A DNA stretch of 64,000 nt from Paraburkholderia fungorum (GTDB lineage: Bacteria; Pseudomonadota; Gammaproteobacteria; Burkholderiales; Burkholderiaceae). The stretch is taken from the NCBI RefSeq assembly GCF_902833645.1, contig NZ_CADFGE010000003.1, positions 558,001-622,000 on the forward strand. Reading direction: 5' to 3'. A program made the translations under genes and the position numbers. The notes beneath the pieces were generated by a model. It had not been told where the DNA came from, did no database searches, and worked only from the letters and a program-made list of their open reading frames with translations. Each line of letters opens with the position of its first letter. The first letter of the stretch is position 1. This document shows positions 17,847 to 26,094 of this stretch, in pieces.

Positions 17847-18374
17847 TTACGCGTGCCGGATGGCGGCACGCAGGGCCGCGACCAGACTCTCGGCGTCGCG
17901 GTCCCCGTCGTAGCGATGACCGTTGATGAACAACGTGGGCGTGCCGTTCACGCCGCTTCGCAAACCACTGTCGAAGTCTTTCTGAACGGCCTCGTCGTAA
18001 GTCCCTTCAAATGCGCTCGCCACGTCCTGTGCGCGCATCCCGAGATACGCCCCATAGCGGCGCAGATCCGCGTCCGTCAAAGCGTTCTGATTTTCGTACA
18101 GCACGTCATGCGCCTGCCAGAATTTGCCGACCGTGGCCGCCGCTTCCGCGAATTCGGCGGCGTGCAGCGCATGCGGATGCATGTCGGCCAGCGGAAAATG
18201 CCGGAACACGATGCGGAGCTGGTCGCCCATCGCCTGCTGCACCGCTTTGAGCACTCCGTACATCGCCCCACAATACGGGCACTCGAAATCACCGTACTCG
18301 ACCAGCGTCACCGGTGCATCGGCGGGACCTTGCGTGTGATCGAAGTTTTCGACGGGTGGGTAAAGATGGCTCAT
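17847..18374 (-). CDS. DsbA-family thiol oxidoreductase, CPYC type
   Basis: A 175-residue thioredoxin-fold protein with VEYGDFECPYCGAMY (CPYC active site), a helical insertion and the cis-Pro loop GVNGTPTLFINGHRYDG. No signal peptide is visible, so it is probably cytoplasmic. The start overlaps the peroxiredoxin stop as ATGA (18371-18374) with AGGA upstream, so it probably serves as reductant or partner of that peroxiredoxin. Confidence 0.88.
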   Translation of the reverse strand: MSHLYPPVENFDHTQGPADAPVTLVEYGDFECPYCGAMYGVLKAVQQAMGDQLRIVFRHFPLADMHPHALHAAEFAEAAATVGKFWQAHDVLYENQNALTDADLRRYGAYLGMRAQDVASAFEGTYDEAVQKDFDSGLRSGVNGTPTLFINGHRYDGDRDAESLVAALRAAIRHA

Positions 18375-18883
18375 AGCGCTTCCTGTTGGATAGACGTGTG
18401 GATCTGCTCAAGTGCGCCGAGTATGCCGTCGACGCCGGGGTTGATTGCGATAGGGAAGACGTGGGCCCATCGAACGATGCCCTCGTCATCGAGAACGAAC
18501 AGCGCGCGCTCGCAAACGCCTTCGGTTATGCGGTACGCGCCATAGGCCTGGGCCACGGCCCCTTTAGGTTCGAAATCGGCAAGCAGGGGGAAATGGAAAC
18601 TGCGTTGCGACGCATAGGCGGCGTGCGACCAGACACTGTCGACGGAGATCGCAAGGAGTTGCGCACCGAACGGGCGAAATGAGCCCAACGCCGCGTTGAA
18701 CAATGCCAGTTCGTCGCTGCAGACCGGGCTCCAGTCAGCGGGATAGAACACCAGGATGACCGGCGAACCGCGTAATTCGGACAGCGATATTTTCTGGTCA
18801 GGCGTGGCGGCCAAGGTGAATTCCGGCGCGCGCATGCCGGAGCGAAGAACCGGGCCCGCGGATGGGAATTGAGTCGTGGTCAT
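18371..18883 (-). CDS. Peroxiredoxin (AhpC/TSA, Bcp-like)
   Basis: A 170-residue redoxin-domain protein. The peroxidatic Cys is in VILVFYPADWSPVCSDELALF. DWSPVC replaces the usual DxTPxC, a variant with Ser instead of Thr. No clear resolving Cys follows the motif in the usual Bcp place, though a second Cys occurs later (GVCERALFVLDDEG). It would reduce H2O2 or organic peroxides, with electrons perhaps from the coupled DsbA-like protein. Confidence 0.88.
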   Translation of the reverse strand: MTTTQFPSAGPVLRSGMRAPEFTLAATPDQKISLSELRGSPVILVFYPADWSPVCSDELALFNAALGSFRPFGAQLLAISVDSVWSHAAYASQRSFHFPLLADFEPKGAVAQAYGAYRITEGVCERALFVLDDEGIVRWAHVFPIAINPGVDGILGALEQIHTSIQQEAL

Positions 18884-19155
18884 GGTCGATTACTCTCCTG
18901 GAGAATTTCGCCTCGTCAGGCATGCGCTCGCGCGAACGAGGACACGTCGCTGGGCACCACTTCGACAAAAGACGTGCTGTCATGGTGCGAGCGCTGTTCC
19001 ACTCTGTTTCAAATGGTCCTAAGCAGAATAGGCCGAACGCGATCGTCGAAACAGCTATCCATTGAGATGACCCGCTCAACGGAAAAGGTATCTATCCAGG
19101 ACCTTTGTATAGTTCTCTCCGTATGACTAATGTCTTTGACAGTTGCAGTGCCCGC

Positions 19156-19371
19156 TCATGCATAAAACGGGTAGCGGTACGTCAAGTCCTGGCTCGCGGC
19201 CTGTGCATTTCGGTCATGACGCGCCTGCGTCGTTCGCATGGCATCGCCCAGCGCAGGCGCATATCGCACCGGCGACGCTCGCGGCGCAGCGTCCGGATCG
19301 CCTGCGCCTTGCAACAGGCCATAGGCACGTGCCGTTATTCCAAGTATTCGCGAGATGACTTCAGGGTCCAT
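19156..19371 (-). CDS. Small hypothetical protein
   Basis: A 71-residue reading frame starting MDPEVISRILGITARAYGLL, with AGGAG 8 nt upstream of the ATG at 19371 and coding-like codon use. It starts 28 nt after the LysR stop on the same strand, suggesting co-transcription. No domain is recognised. A longer start at 19419 would overlap lysR. Confidence 0.4.
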   Translation of the reverse strand: MDPEVISRILGITARAYGLLQGAGDPDAAPRASPVRYAPALGDAMRTTQARHDRNAQAASQDLTYRYPFYA

Positions 19372-19399
19372 CAGGTGGCTCCTACACATCAGTAGAGAT

Positions 19400-20389
19400 T
19401 CACGCCGCCAGCAACGCACGGTGCGCGCCGGCCTCTGCGGAGATCATGTGGGTGGGTGACAACGGGCTGAACGGTGCCGGCTCGGAATCGGGATCGGCGT
19501 TCTCGCTAAAGGAGCGCACGAGATGATCAATCAGTCTGCGCACACGCATTGGCTGGTTACGTCGCGAGCGGTACAACAACTGGGTCTCCAGCGACGGTGC
19601 TTGCCAATCGGTCAGAATCCGAACCAGTTCGCCACGCGATTGCGCAGTACGCGCGATCTGCTCCGGCGCGATCACCACCCCGAGGCCATCAACGGCGGCG
19701 GAAATCAATGCGCTCGGGCAATTGGTGCGAAATGGGCTACGCGCGCCGAGCACCGAGCGCTCGGCCGTCGATGAATGGCTAAGCTGCCATGAAGCTTGAT
19801 GCGAACCGGCCAGGACCGCCATGCACAGATCCGGGCGCACATCGTCTGGATGGACGGGCAGGCCGGCACTGTCCAGAAAGCTCGGGCTTGCGTAGATCCC
19901 CAGGCGCGTCGCGGCGAGCGAGCGCGCTACATATGAGGGTGGCACGGACCGGCCGACAACAATGGAAAGATCGGCCAGGTCGCCCAAGGTCTCGACACTG
20001 TTATCCACGAGGCGCGTATCCACTCGCACCTTGGGATACGCGCGCATGAAGCTGGACAGAGCCGGTGCAAGGCGGTTCATGCCGAACAGGACGGAAACTT
20101 CGACACGCAGATCCCCCGAAACGTCGAGCGCGATATCGCTACTGATCCGCGCAAGGTCTTCGTAACAGTCCAGAACTCCGGTGGCGTGCTCAAGCACCGT
20201 TAGCCCAACCGTTGTCAACGACACCTTCCGCGTGGTCCGATTGAAAAGTTGAACGCCGAGAAGCGCCTCCAGATCCTGCACCGCCCGACTCACCGAGGGA
20301 ACGCCTACATGGGCGGCGTCGGCCGCCTTGGTGAAGCTGCCGTGGTCCACTACGGCTTTGAAAATCTCCAGCGCTTTCAGACGTTCCAT
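19400..20389 (-). CDS. LysR-family transcriptional regulator
   Basis: A 329-residue LTTR. HTH: ALEIFKAVVDHGSFTKAADAAHVGVPSVSRAVQDLE, followed by the usual LFNRTTRKVSLT wing and an effector domain with SLAATRLGIYASPSFLDSAGLP. The C-terminus is about 25 residues longer than typical (SENADPDSEPAPFSPLSPTH). It is divergent from the first winged-helix/ATPase regulator across a 278-nt gap, in which I see AT-rich DNA and one hairpin-like GC stretch but no clear operator. Confidence 0.9.
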   Translation of the reverse strand: MERLKALEIFKAVVDHGSFTKAADAAHVGVPSVSRAVQDLEALLGVQLFNRTTRKVSLTTVGLTVLEHATGVLDCYEDLARISSDIALDVSGDLRVEVSVLFGMNRLAPALSSFMRAYPKVRVDTRLVDNSVETLGDLADLSIVVGRSVPPSYVARSLAATRLGIYASPSFLDSAGLPVHPDDVRPDLCMAVLAGSHQASWQLSHSSTAERSVLGARSPFRTNCPSALISAAVDGLGVVIAPEQIARTAQSRGELVRILTDWQAPSLETQLLYRSRRNQPMRVRRLIDHLVRSFSENADPDSEPAPFSPLSPTHMISAEAGAHRALLAA

Positions 20390-20667
20390 GATGATCTCCG
20401 CGTCAAAGGACAGATTGCATGGACCGAATAGTGAGCTGCCGGGTCCTCGAACGCGAGTTACGTGGTGTTAAGTTTTGCTAGCCGCGCATAGCGGGCGGAA
20501 AACCGCGCGTTGCGACTCTGTTCCGGCGCGCTTGCCGCCTCGTTCGATTTCAGATCTTTTAAGTTGGCGGCAGTGTGGGGGTGCGCGATGATGCAATATT
20601 TTTTCCGGATGCCACACTCCGGAAGCGTTGCTACTGTTGACGACACTCCATAAATAAAGGTGGTTTG

Positions 20668-23211
20668 ATGGTTCCCCCGTACAGCCTGACGTTCGGCCCA
20701 TTCAGCTTGCATTTTCCGCAGCGCGCGCTGACAAAGGACGGCGAACCCGTCCGGCTCGGCAGCCGCGCGCTCGACATTCTGGTGGTGCTGGTCGAAAGCG
20801 CCGGCCAGCTGATGTCGACACGGGATCTGTGCGACCGCGTGTGGGCCGGCAGCGTGGTCGACGAAGGCGCCCTCCGCGTGCATATGTCGGCTTTACGCAA
20901 GGCTTTGGGCGATAGCAACGAGGGCGTCCGCTACGTCGTCAACGAGACGGGGCGCGGCTACCGGTTCGCGGTGCCGGTGACGAAATCCGTTTCGCAAGCC
21001 CCTCCCGTTCGGCCCTCCGGCGACGCTCGAACATTGCCGGTCAGCCTGGCACGGGTGATCGGCCGCGACGACATCATTGCGGGCCTCACGGATCAGCTCC
21101 CCGAGCGACGCTTTCTGACCATCACCGGGCCCGGCGGAATGGGGAAGACGACCGTCGCATTGGCCATCGCCCATCGATTTTCCGAGCGCACCGGCACCCG
21201 CGCCCTGTTCGTCAATTTCGCCCCGGTCTCGGAGACCTCCAGCGCGGCCAGTACGGTGGCCTCCGCCGTGGGCGTCGCTGTGTTCAGCGGCGATCCGGTG
21301 CCGGACCTGATCAAGGCGCTGGGCAACACGCCTGTGCTGCTGGTGCTCGATAACTGCGAGCACCTGATCGACGCCGTCGCCGAACTGGCCGAACAGTTGC
21401 TGCAGGGCTCGCCCGGGGTCCATCTGCTCGTCACGAGCCGGGAGCCGCTGCGGGCAGACGGCGAGTCGGTGCACCGGCTCGCGGCACTGCCGTCGCCGGG
21501 ATCGGGCACGGAACTTGGCACGGACGAAGCGCGGGCATATCCCGCGATCGCGCTGTTTCACGACCGCGCCAAGGCCGCGAACGATTCATTTGCGTTGACG
21601 GCATCGAACGTCACGGCGGTGTGCGACATCTGTCGCAGACTCGACGGCATCCCGCTGGCGATCGAATTCGCCGCGGCCCGGGTCGGCTTGATGGATGTCC
21701 ACGCGATTTCAGCGCGCCTCGACGACCGCTTCGCGTTGCTCACCCAGGGCCGCCGCACCGCCCTGCCCCGGCAGCAAACGCTTCGTGCGACGCTGGACTG
21801 GAGCTATGAACTGCTGCAGCCTCAGGAGCAGCAGGTTCTGCGGCGCCTGTCCGTCATGCGCGGGTCCTTCGACATGAGCGGGGCGGCCGCGGTCGCGCGC
21901 TGCCCGGAACTCGACGATCTCGCCGTGTTCGACGCCACCACGGGCCTGATCGCCAAATCGCTGGTTTCCTGCGACGTCAACGGGTCGCCCTTACCTTACC
22001 GGCTGCTGGACACCACTCGCCACTATGCGCATCTGCGCCTCATGGAGGCCCACGAGGTCGACGCGGTGAGGGCCCGGCACGCGGAACATTGTTGCCAGAT
22101 CTTTGCGGATCCGGTGGCGGCGTGGGAAGGCAAGGCGCCCCGCGAATGGCTCGCCATCCACAGCGGGCGTATCGACGACATCCGGGCCGCGTTCGACTGG
22201 GCATCGCGTCAGGAAGGCGACCCTACCCTCGCCATCCGGCTGGTGATCGTGACTGCGCCGCTCTGGTTTCACCTGTCCTTGCCCCATGAGTTTCTGGCGA
22301 TGGCAGAACATGCCATCGCCGCCGCGGAGCGCTCCGATCTGGCGGGCACGCCCCAGCACATCGAATTGCTCGCGGCTTACGGCCATGCCCTGTGGCATAC
22401 GCGCGGGCCGACAACCGCGATGGCGCACGCCTTCGAGCACGCCTATGAAGCGGCCATGCGTCTGAACGACGTGGGCCTCGCGTTGCGAACGTTATGGGGC
22501 ATCTGGGCCCAGCGCATCCTGGCGGGAAGCTATTCGGAAAGCTTGCAGCGGGCCGAACAGTTCAGCGGCCTCGCGTCCGGCACCGGTGATTTCTCTGCCG
22601 CACAGACCGCCGATCACATGCTGGCCCTGTCGCATCATTTTCTGGGCAATCAGGTCAAGGCGCGCGCGTTGATCGAGGACGTCATCGCTCGCGACGAAGA
22701 TCCGGTTCGGGCGAATCATGCGAACCATGCGCAGGTCGACGGCCGAATTGCCTCGATGTCCCTCCAGATGCGCATCCTCTGGCTGCAGGGCTCAGCCGCC
22801 GAGGCCGTGGCGCTCGCCCGGGAGTGCGCCGACCTCGCGTTGGCGATTGACCACGATCTATCGATTTGCTATGGCCTCGCGATCGGCGCCATCCCGATCG
22901 CGCTATGGGAAGGCAATACGGCGATGGCGCGCGAACTCACCGCCCAATTGCGCGAACGGACTCGCAAACGCGGGCTGTCACACTGGGATAAATGGGCGGA
23001 GGGCTTCGAACACCTGCTGGAAGGACGGCAAACCGTCGTGCGAGACGCCACCGTCATGCAGCTGGAGCTGTTTGCGAGCACCGGCTCCGAGGCTTGCGTC
23101 GACGTACTGATCGCGCAAGGTCGTCTCGACCAGCCCTCATGGATGCGCGAGCGCCTGCTCGAACGGCCTCGCGCGGGCGGAGCACAACCCGACGAGTTCG
23201 CCGCGGCATGA
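20668..23211 (+). CDS. Winged-helix/ATPase transcriptional regulator, copy 1
   Basis: An 847-residue regulator. An OmpR-type winged helix fills about residues 1-100 (PVRLGSRALDILVVLVE...LRVHMSALRKALG...VNETGRGYRF). A predicted STAND-type ATPase follows, with P-loop ITGPGGMGKTTVALAIA, Walker B-like VLLVLDNCEHLID, LLVTSREPLR and RLDGIPLAIEFAAARVG. The C-terminal 400 residues are alpha-helical repeats, probably the ligand sensor. The ATG at 20668 follows AAAGGTGG. Such proteins are thought to be switched by ligand and nucleotide. The alpha/beta hydrolase 225 nt downstream is a likely target. Confidence 0.9.
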   Translation: MVPPYSLTFGPFSLHFPQRALTKDGEPVRLGSRALDILVVLVESAGQLMSTRDLCDRVWAGSVVDEGALRVHMSALRKALGDSNEGVRYVVNETGRGYRFAVPVTKSVSQAPPVRPSGDARTLPVSLARVIGRDDIIAGLTDQLPERRFLTITGPGGMGKTTVALAIAHRFSERTGTRALFVNFAPVSETSSAASTVASAVGVAVFSGDPVPDLIKALGNTPVLLVLDNCEHLIDAVAELAEQLLQGSPGVHLLVTSREPLRADGESVHRLAALPSPGSGTELGTDEARAYPAIALFHDRAKAANDSFALTASNVTAVCDICRRLDGIPLAIEFAAARVGLMDVHAISARLDDRFALLTQGRRTALPRQQTLRATLDWSYELLQPQEQQVLRRLSVMRGSFDMSGAAAVARCPELDDLAVFDATTGLIAKSLVSCDVNGSPLPYRLLDTTRHYAHLRLMEAHEVDAVRARHAEHCCQIFADPVAAWEGKAPREWLAIHSGRIDDIRAAFDWASRQEGDPTLAIRLVIVTAPLWFHLSLPHEFLAMAEHAIAAAERSDLAGTPQHIELLAAYGHALWHTRGPTTAMAHAFEHAYEAAMRLNDVGLALRTLWGIWAQRILAGSYSESLQRAEQFSGLASGTGDFSAAQTADHMLALSHHFLGNQVKARALIEDVIARDEDPVRANHANHAQVDGRIASMSLQMRILWLQGSAAEAVALARECADLALAIDHDLSICYGLAIGAIPIALWEGNTAMARELTAQLRERTRKRGLSHWDKWAEGFEHLLEGRQTVVRDATVMQLELFASTGSEACVDVLIAQGRLDQPSWMRERLLERPRAGGAQPDEFAAA

Positions 23212-23253
23212 GCTAAAAGCCGTCTGGCGCGCCCCGGCCGCCTGGCCGGAGAG

Positions 23254-23268
23254 GCCCGCCTGGCGGGC
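23254..23268 (+). terminator. GC hairpin after regulator 1
   Basis: GCCCGCC-T-GGCGGGC is a perfect palindrome 43 nt after the stop. No T-tract follows, so it is only a possible terminator. Confidence 0.3.
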
Positions 23269-23279
23269 TGATAACAGTT

Positions 23280-23294
23280 CTTAGCAAAGCTTAA
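23280..23294 (+). promoter_or_regulatory. CTTAG-N5-CTTAA direct repeat
   Basis: Two near-identical pentamers 10 bp apart, 143 nt upstream of the alpha/beta hydrolase start. Same spacing and core as at 2334 and 6639, and adjacent to the gene of a winged-helix regulator. Binding is inferred. Confidence 0.35.
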
Positions 23295-23436
23295 CTGACG
23301 CCCTCGCCGGTGTCCGCATGAGAATAGCTTCAGACGGAATGTTCGTGATTGGCAGAACGACCCGCGCTCTACGAAGAGCCGCGCAAGGTGTCGATTCCGA
23401 GCATCCACAACGGCCCTTCTCATCGGAACCCGACTC

Positions 23437-24477
23437 ATGAATCAACCCGCGTCCACCGCCACCTCCCAGCGCTCGACATCGACTCTGGTGAAGCCGTCGT
23501 CGGCACACCCGGTCCTGGATCCCGAGATCCAGCAATTTCTCGATCTGGTCGCAGAGGCCGGCCAACATCCCGATCGTTTGCTGCTTCAACAGCCGGTCTC
23601 GTCCGGCGAGTCGGACCAGCGGCAAGCTCAGTCCGCCGACCGGTTTCCTGTGACCACCCAAGATCTGACGCTGCCCACCGGCCCGACCGGTTCGGTCAAT
23701 ATTCGCATCCTGCGCCCGCTCGCCGCGTCGTCCGCGCTGCCCGCCGTCCTGTATTTTCCGGGCGGCGGATGGAGCATGGGCGATCGTCTCACCCATGATC
23801 GACTGATCCGCCGGCTGGCAGTGCAAGCCGAGGCGGCGGTCGTATTCGTCGAGTACACGCGCACGCCGGAAGCACGTTACCCCACGCAGAACGAGCAGGC
23901 CTACGCGGCGTTGCTCTACGTGGTCGAGCATGCCGGTGTGCTGGGAATCGATAGCCGGGCGATCGCCGTTGCCGGCGACGGCGCGGGCGGCAATATGGCT
24001 GCCGTCATCGCGCTTCTGGCCAAAGTGCGGCGCGGCCCGCGGGTCGCGCTGCAGCTTCTGTTCTGCCCAATTCTGTCGGCAAACATGACGTCGGACTCTT
24101 ACGGCCGCTACGCCGACGGCCCCGGATTGACTGCGCTTGCGTTGCAATCGTTCATTCGCGCGCAGTTCCCCGTTGAACGCCTGACCGACACGACGGCGAT
24201 GCCCCTCCATGCCACGACCGCCGATCTTGAAGGCCTCCCGCCCACCCTGATCATCACGGCAGAAAACGACGTGGTACGGGACGATGCCGAGGCCTACGCA
24301 CGCAACCTGATGCGCGCCGGCGTTCAGGTCAATGCAACCCGCTATCTCGGCACGATCCATGACTTCGTCGTCCTCGAAGGACTCGCCGACACGTTCCTCA
24401 CGGATGCCGCACTGATGCAAGCGTGCAACACGTTGAAAACGTCGCTGCGACTTGCGGCGAGCCCTGTGCTTTCCTGA
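23437..24477 (+). CDS. Alpha/beta hydrolase-fold protein lacking nucleophilic Ser
   Basis: A 346-residue protein of the hormone-sensitive-lipase/acetylhydrolase branch. Family landmarks are present: LYFPGGGWSMGD, YTRTPEARYPT, VAGDGAGGNMAAV, the Asp loop ITAENDVVRDDAE and the His loop TIHDFVV. Two active-site positions are changed. The elbow GDSxGG reads GDGAGG (Gly182, GGC at 23980-23982, one base from AGC Ser). The oxyanion-hole HGGG reads PGGG (Pro108). Ordinary serine hydrolysis should not work, so it may be a binding or sensor protein, or decaying. It lies between two winged-helix/ATPase regulator genes. Confidence 0.85.
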   Translation: MNQPASTATSQRSTSTLVKPSSAHPVLDPEIQQFLDLVAEAGQHPDRLLLQQPVSSGESDQRQAQSADRFPVTTQDLTLPTGPTGSVNIRILRPLAASSALPAVLYFPGGGWSMGDRLTHDRLIRRLAVQAEAAVVFVEYTRTPEARYPTQNEQAYAALLYVVEHAGVLGIDSRAIAVAGDGAGGNMAAVIALLAKVRRGPRVALQLLFCPILSANMTSDSYGRYADGPGLTALALQSFIRAQFPVERLTDTTAMPLHATTADLEGLPPTLIITAENDVVRDDAEAYARNLMRAGVQVNATRYLGTIHDFVVLEGLADTFLTDAALMQACNTLKTSLRLAASPVLS

Positions 24478-24570
24478 CGCTACCCACGCGATCGGCATGT
24501 CATCAGAATTCGATGCGATTGCCGCTTGATCCGGGAACGTAGTTATTTTTCTTAATTGGGGCATTGCATC

Positions 24571-26041
24571 ATGATGAAACTGGGACGCTTCGACATTGAC
24601 CTGGGAATGCGCCGCTTGCGGCTGGATGGGCAGTCCGTCCGCCTCGGGTCCCGCGCCTTCGACATTCTGGCCGTGCTCGTCTCCGCAAATGGGCGCCTCG
24701 TGACGCGTGACGAATTGATGAAGGCAGTCTGGCCGGGCATCATCGTTGAAGAAGGCAATATCGACGTGCACTTGTCCGCCTTGCGCAAGGCACTCGGCGC
24801 AGATCGGGATCTCATCGTGACCGTACCCGGCCGCGGCTATCAATTGGCACAGCCTCAGATGCCTGAGGCGCCTGAACAGCCGCGGGGCATGTCGGCGCTG
24901 AAACCCTCCTTGCCGGCCCGTCGCGCAGCGTTAGTCGGGCGCGAGACCGCGACCCGCCAACTGTGCGAGGCCCTGACGTGCTCGCAGCTAGTGACGCTCA
25001 CCGGCACGGGTGGCATCGGCAAGACGAGTCTCGCGATTGACGTGGCGCATCAGAAGGCCTCCCAGTTTGATGAACGCGTGTCGTTCGTGGAGTTGACTGC
25101 GCTGACCACCCAGGAAGCGGTGCTGCGCGCGATAGCGGAAAGCGGCTCGCTCGCCGTGGACAGCGCCGGCATCACCGTCCACGCAGTCGCGGCGGCGCTC
25201 TCTGAAACGCCGCGCCTGCTTGTGCTCGACAACGCGGAACATGTTGTCGGCAGCGTGGCGGAACTCATCGAGCGCTTGCTCGCGGGAAACAACGCGCTGC
25301 GCGTGCTGGTCACAAGTCGAGAGCCCTTGCGTATCCGTTCGGAAGTGCTCTTCAGAGTGGACCCCGCTGGCACTACCGAAAACCTGTTCCACCCACGAAG
25401 ACATTCTGCAAAGTCCCGCCGTCGACCTGTTCATTCAGCGCGCGAACTCGCTGCCGGCCAATGTCCGCACCGATCGCGGCGAAATCCGCCTGATCGGCGA
25501 GATTTGCCGCAGACTGGACGGCATTCCGCTGGCCATCGAGCTGGCCGCGGCCCGGGTCGAAGCGCTGGGTGTCGACGGCGTGCGTCGCCGACTGGATGAC
25601 CGGCTGGCAATCCTGACAGGCGGCTACCGCACCGCAATGCCGCGCCACCGAACGTTGCGCGCTACCTTTGATGCGAGTTTCGCGCTATTGAGCGAAACCG
25701 CTCAATGCCTGTTCCAGCGGCTCTCCCTATTCACCGCCCCGTTTACCTTCGAGTCCATGCATGCCGTTGTGTGCGATTCGGAACTGTCGGAAGAGGACGT
25801 GACCGATGGAATCGGCGAGCTGATTGCAAAATCCCTGGTCAACGTCAGTCTCGACGAATCGGAAGCGAAGTATCGGCTGTTCGAGTCCACCCGCGCTTAC
25901 GCCGCCGACAAACTGCGAGAGCAAGCCGACATGTCGCGTCTTGCATCGCGCTACGCGCAGTATTTTTCGATGGACGCCGACGCACGCTCTGACCGTGAGG
26001 TCGCCATGGCTGACGCGCCGGCGGATTTGCTGGCTGCATGA
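24571..26041 (+). pseudogene. Frameshifted, truncated winged-helix/ATPase regulator, copy 2
   Basis: Residues 1-265 read well in one frame: winged helix (VRLGSRAFDILAVLVSANG, VTVPGRGYQL), P-loop LTGTGGIGKTSLAIDVA, LLVLDNAEHVV, LVTSREPLRI. At the CCCC run at 25362-25365 the homology moves to the +1 frame, where PLALPKTCSTHEDIL leads into EICRRLDGIPLAIELAAARVEALG and on to a stop at 26041. Dropping one C restores continuity, so it is a 1-nt insertion or a sequencing error. Even repaired it would be about 490 residues, missing the C-terminal helical half of its paralogues, so it is most likely a decaying copy. Confidence 0.8.
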
Positions 26042-26094
26042 CCATGTGGACGACTCTCCGGCAATGCAAATCTGGTGAGACCAGGTCAGAGGCG

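Noticed and set aside
23780..24100. Reading the 23.4 kb hydrolase as an ordinary esterase
   Set aside because: Checked at codon level: GGC at 23980-23982 encodes Gly at the nucleophile position, and no neighbouring Ser fits the elbow.
24571..25599. Copy 2 regulator as two separate real genes
   Set aside because: The 3' part has no own start or ribosome site at the junction and continues the same domain, so a single broken gene is the simpler view.
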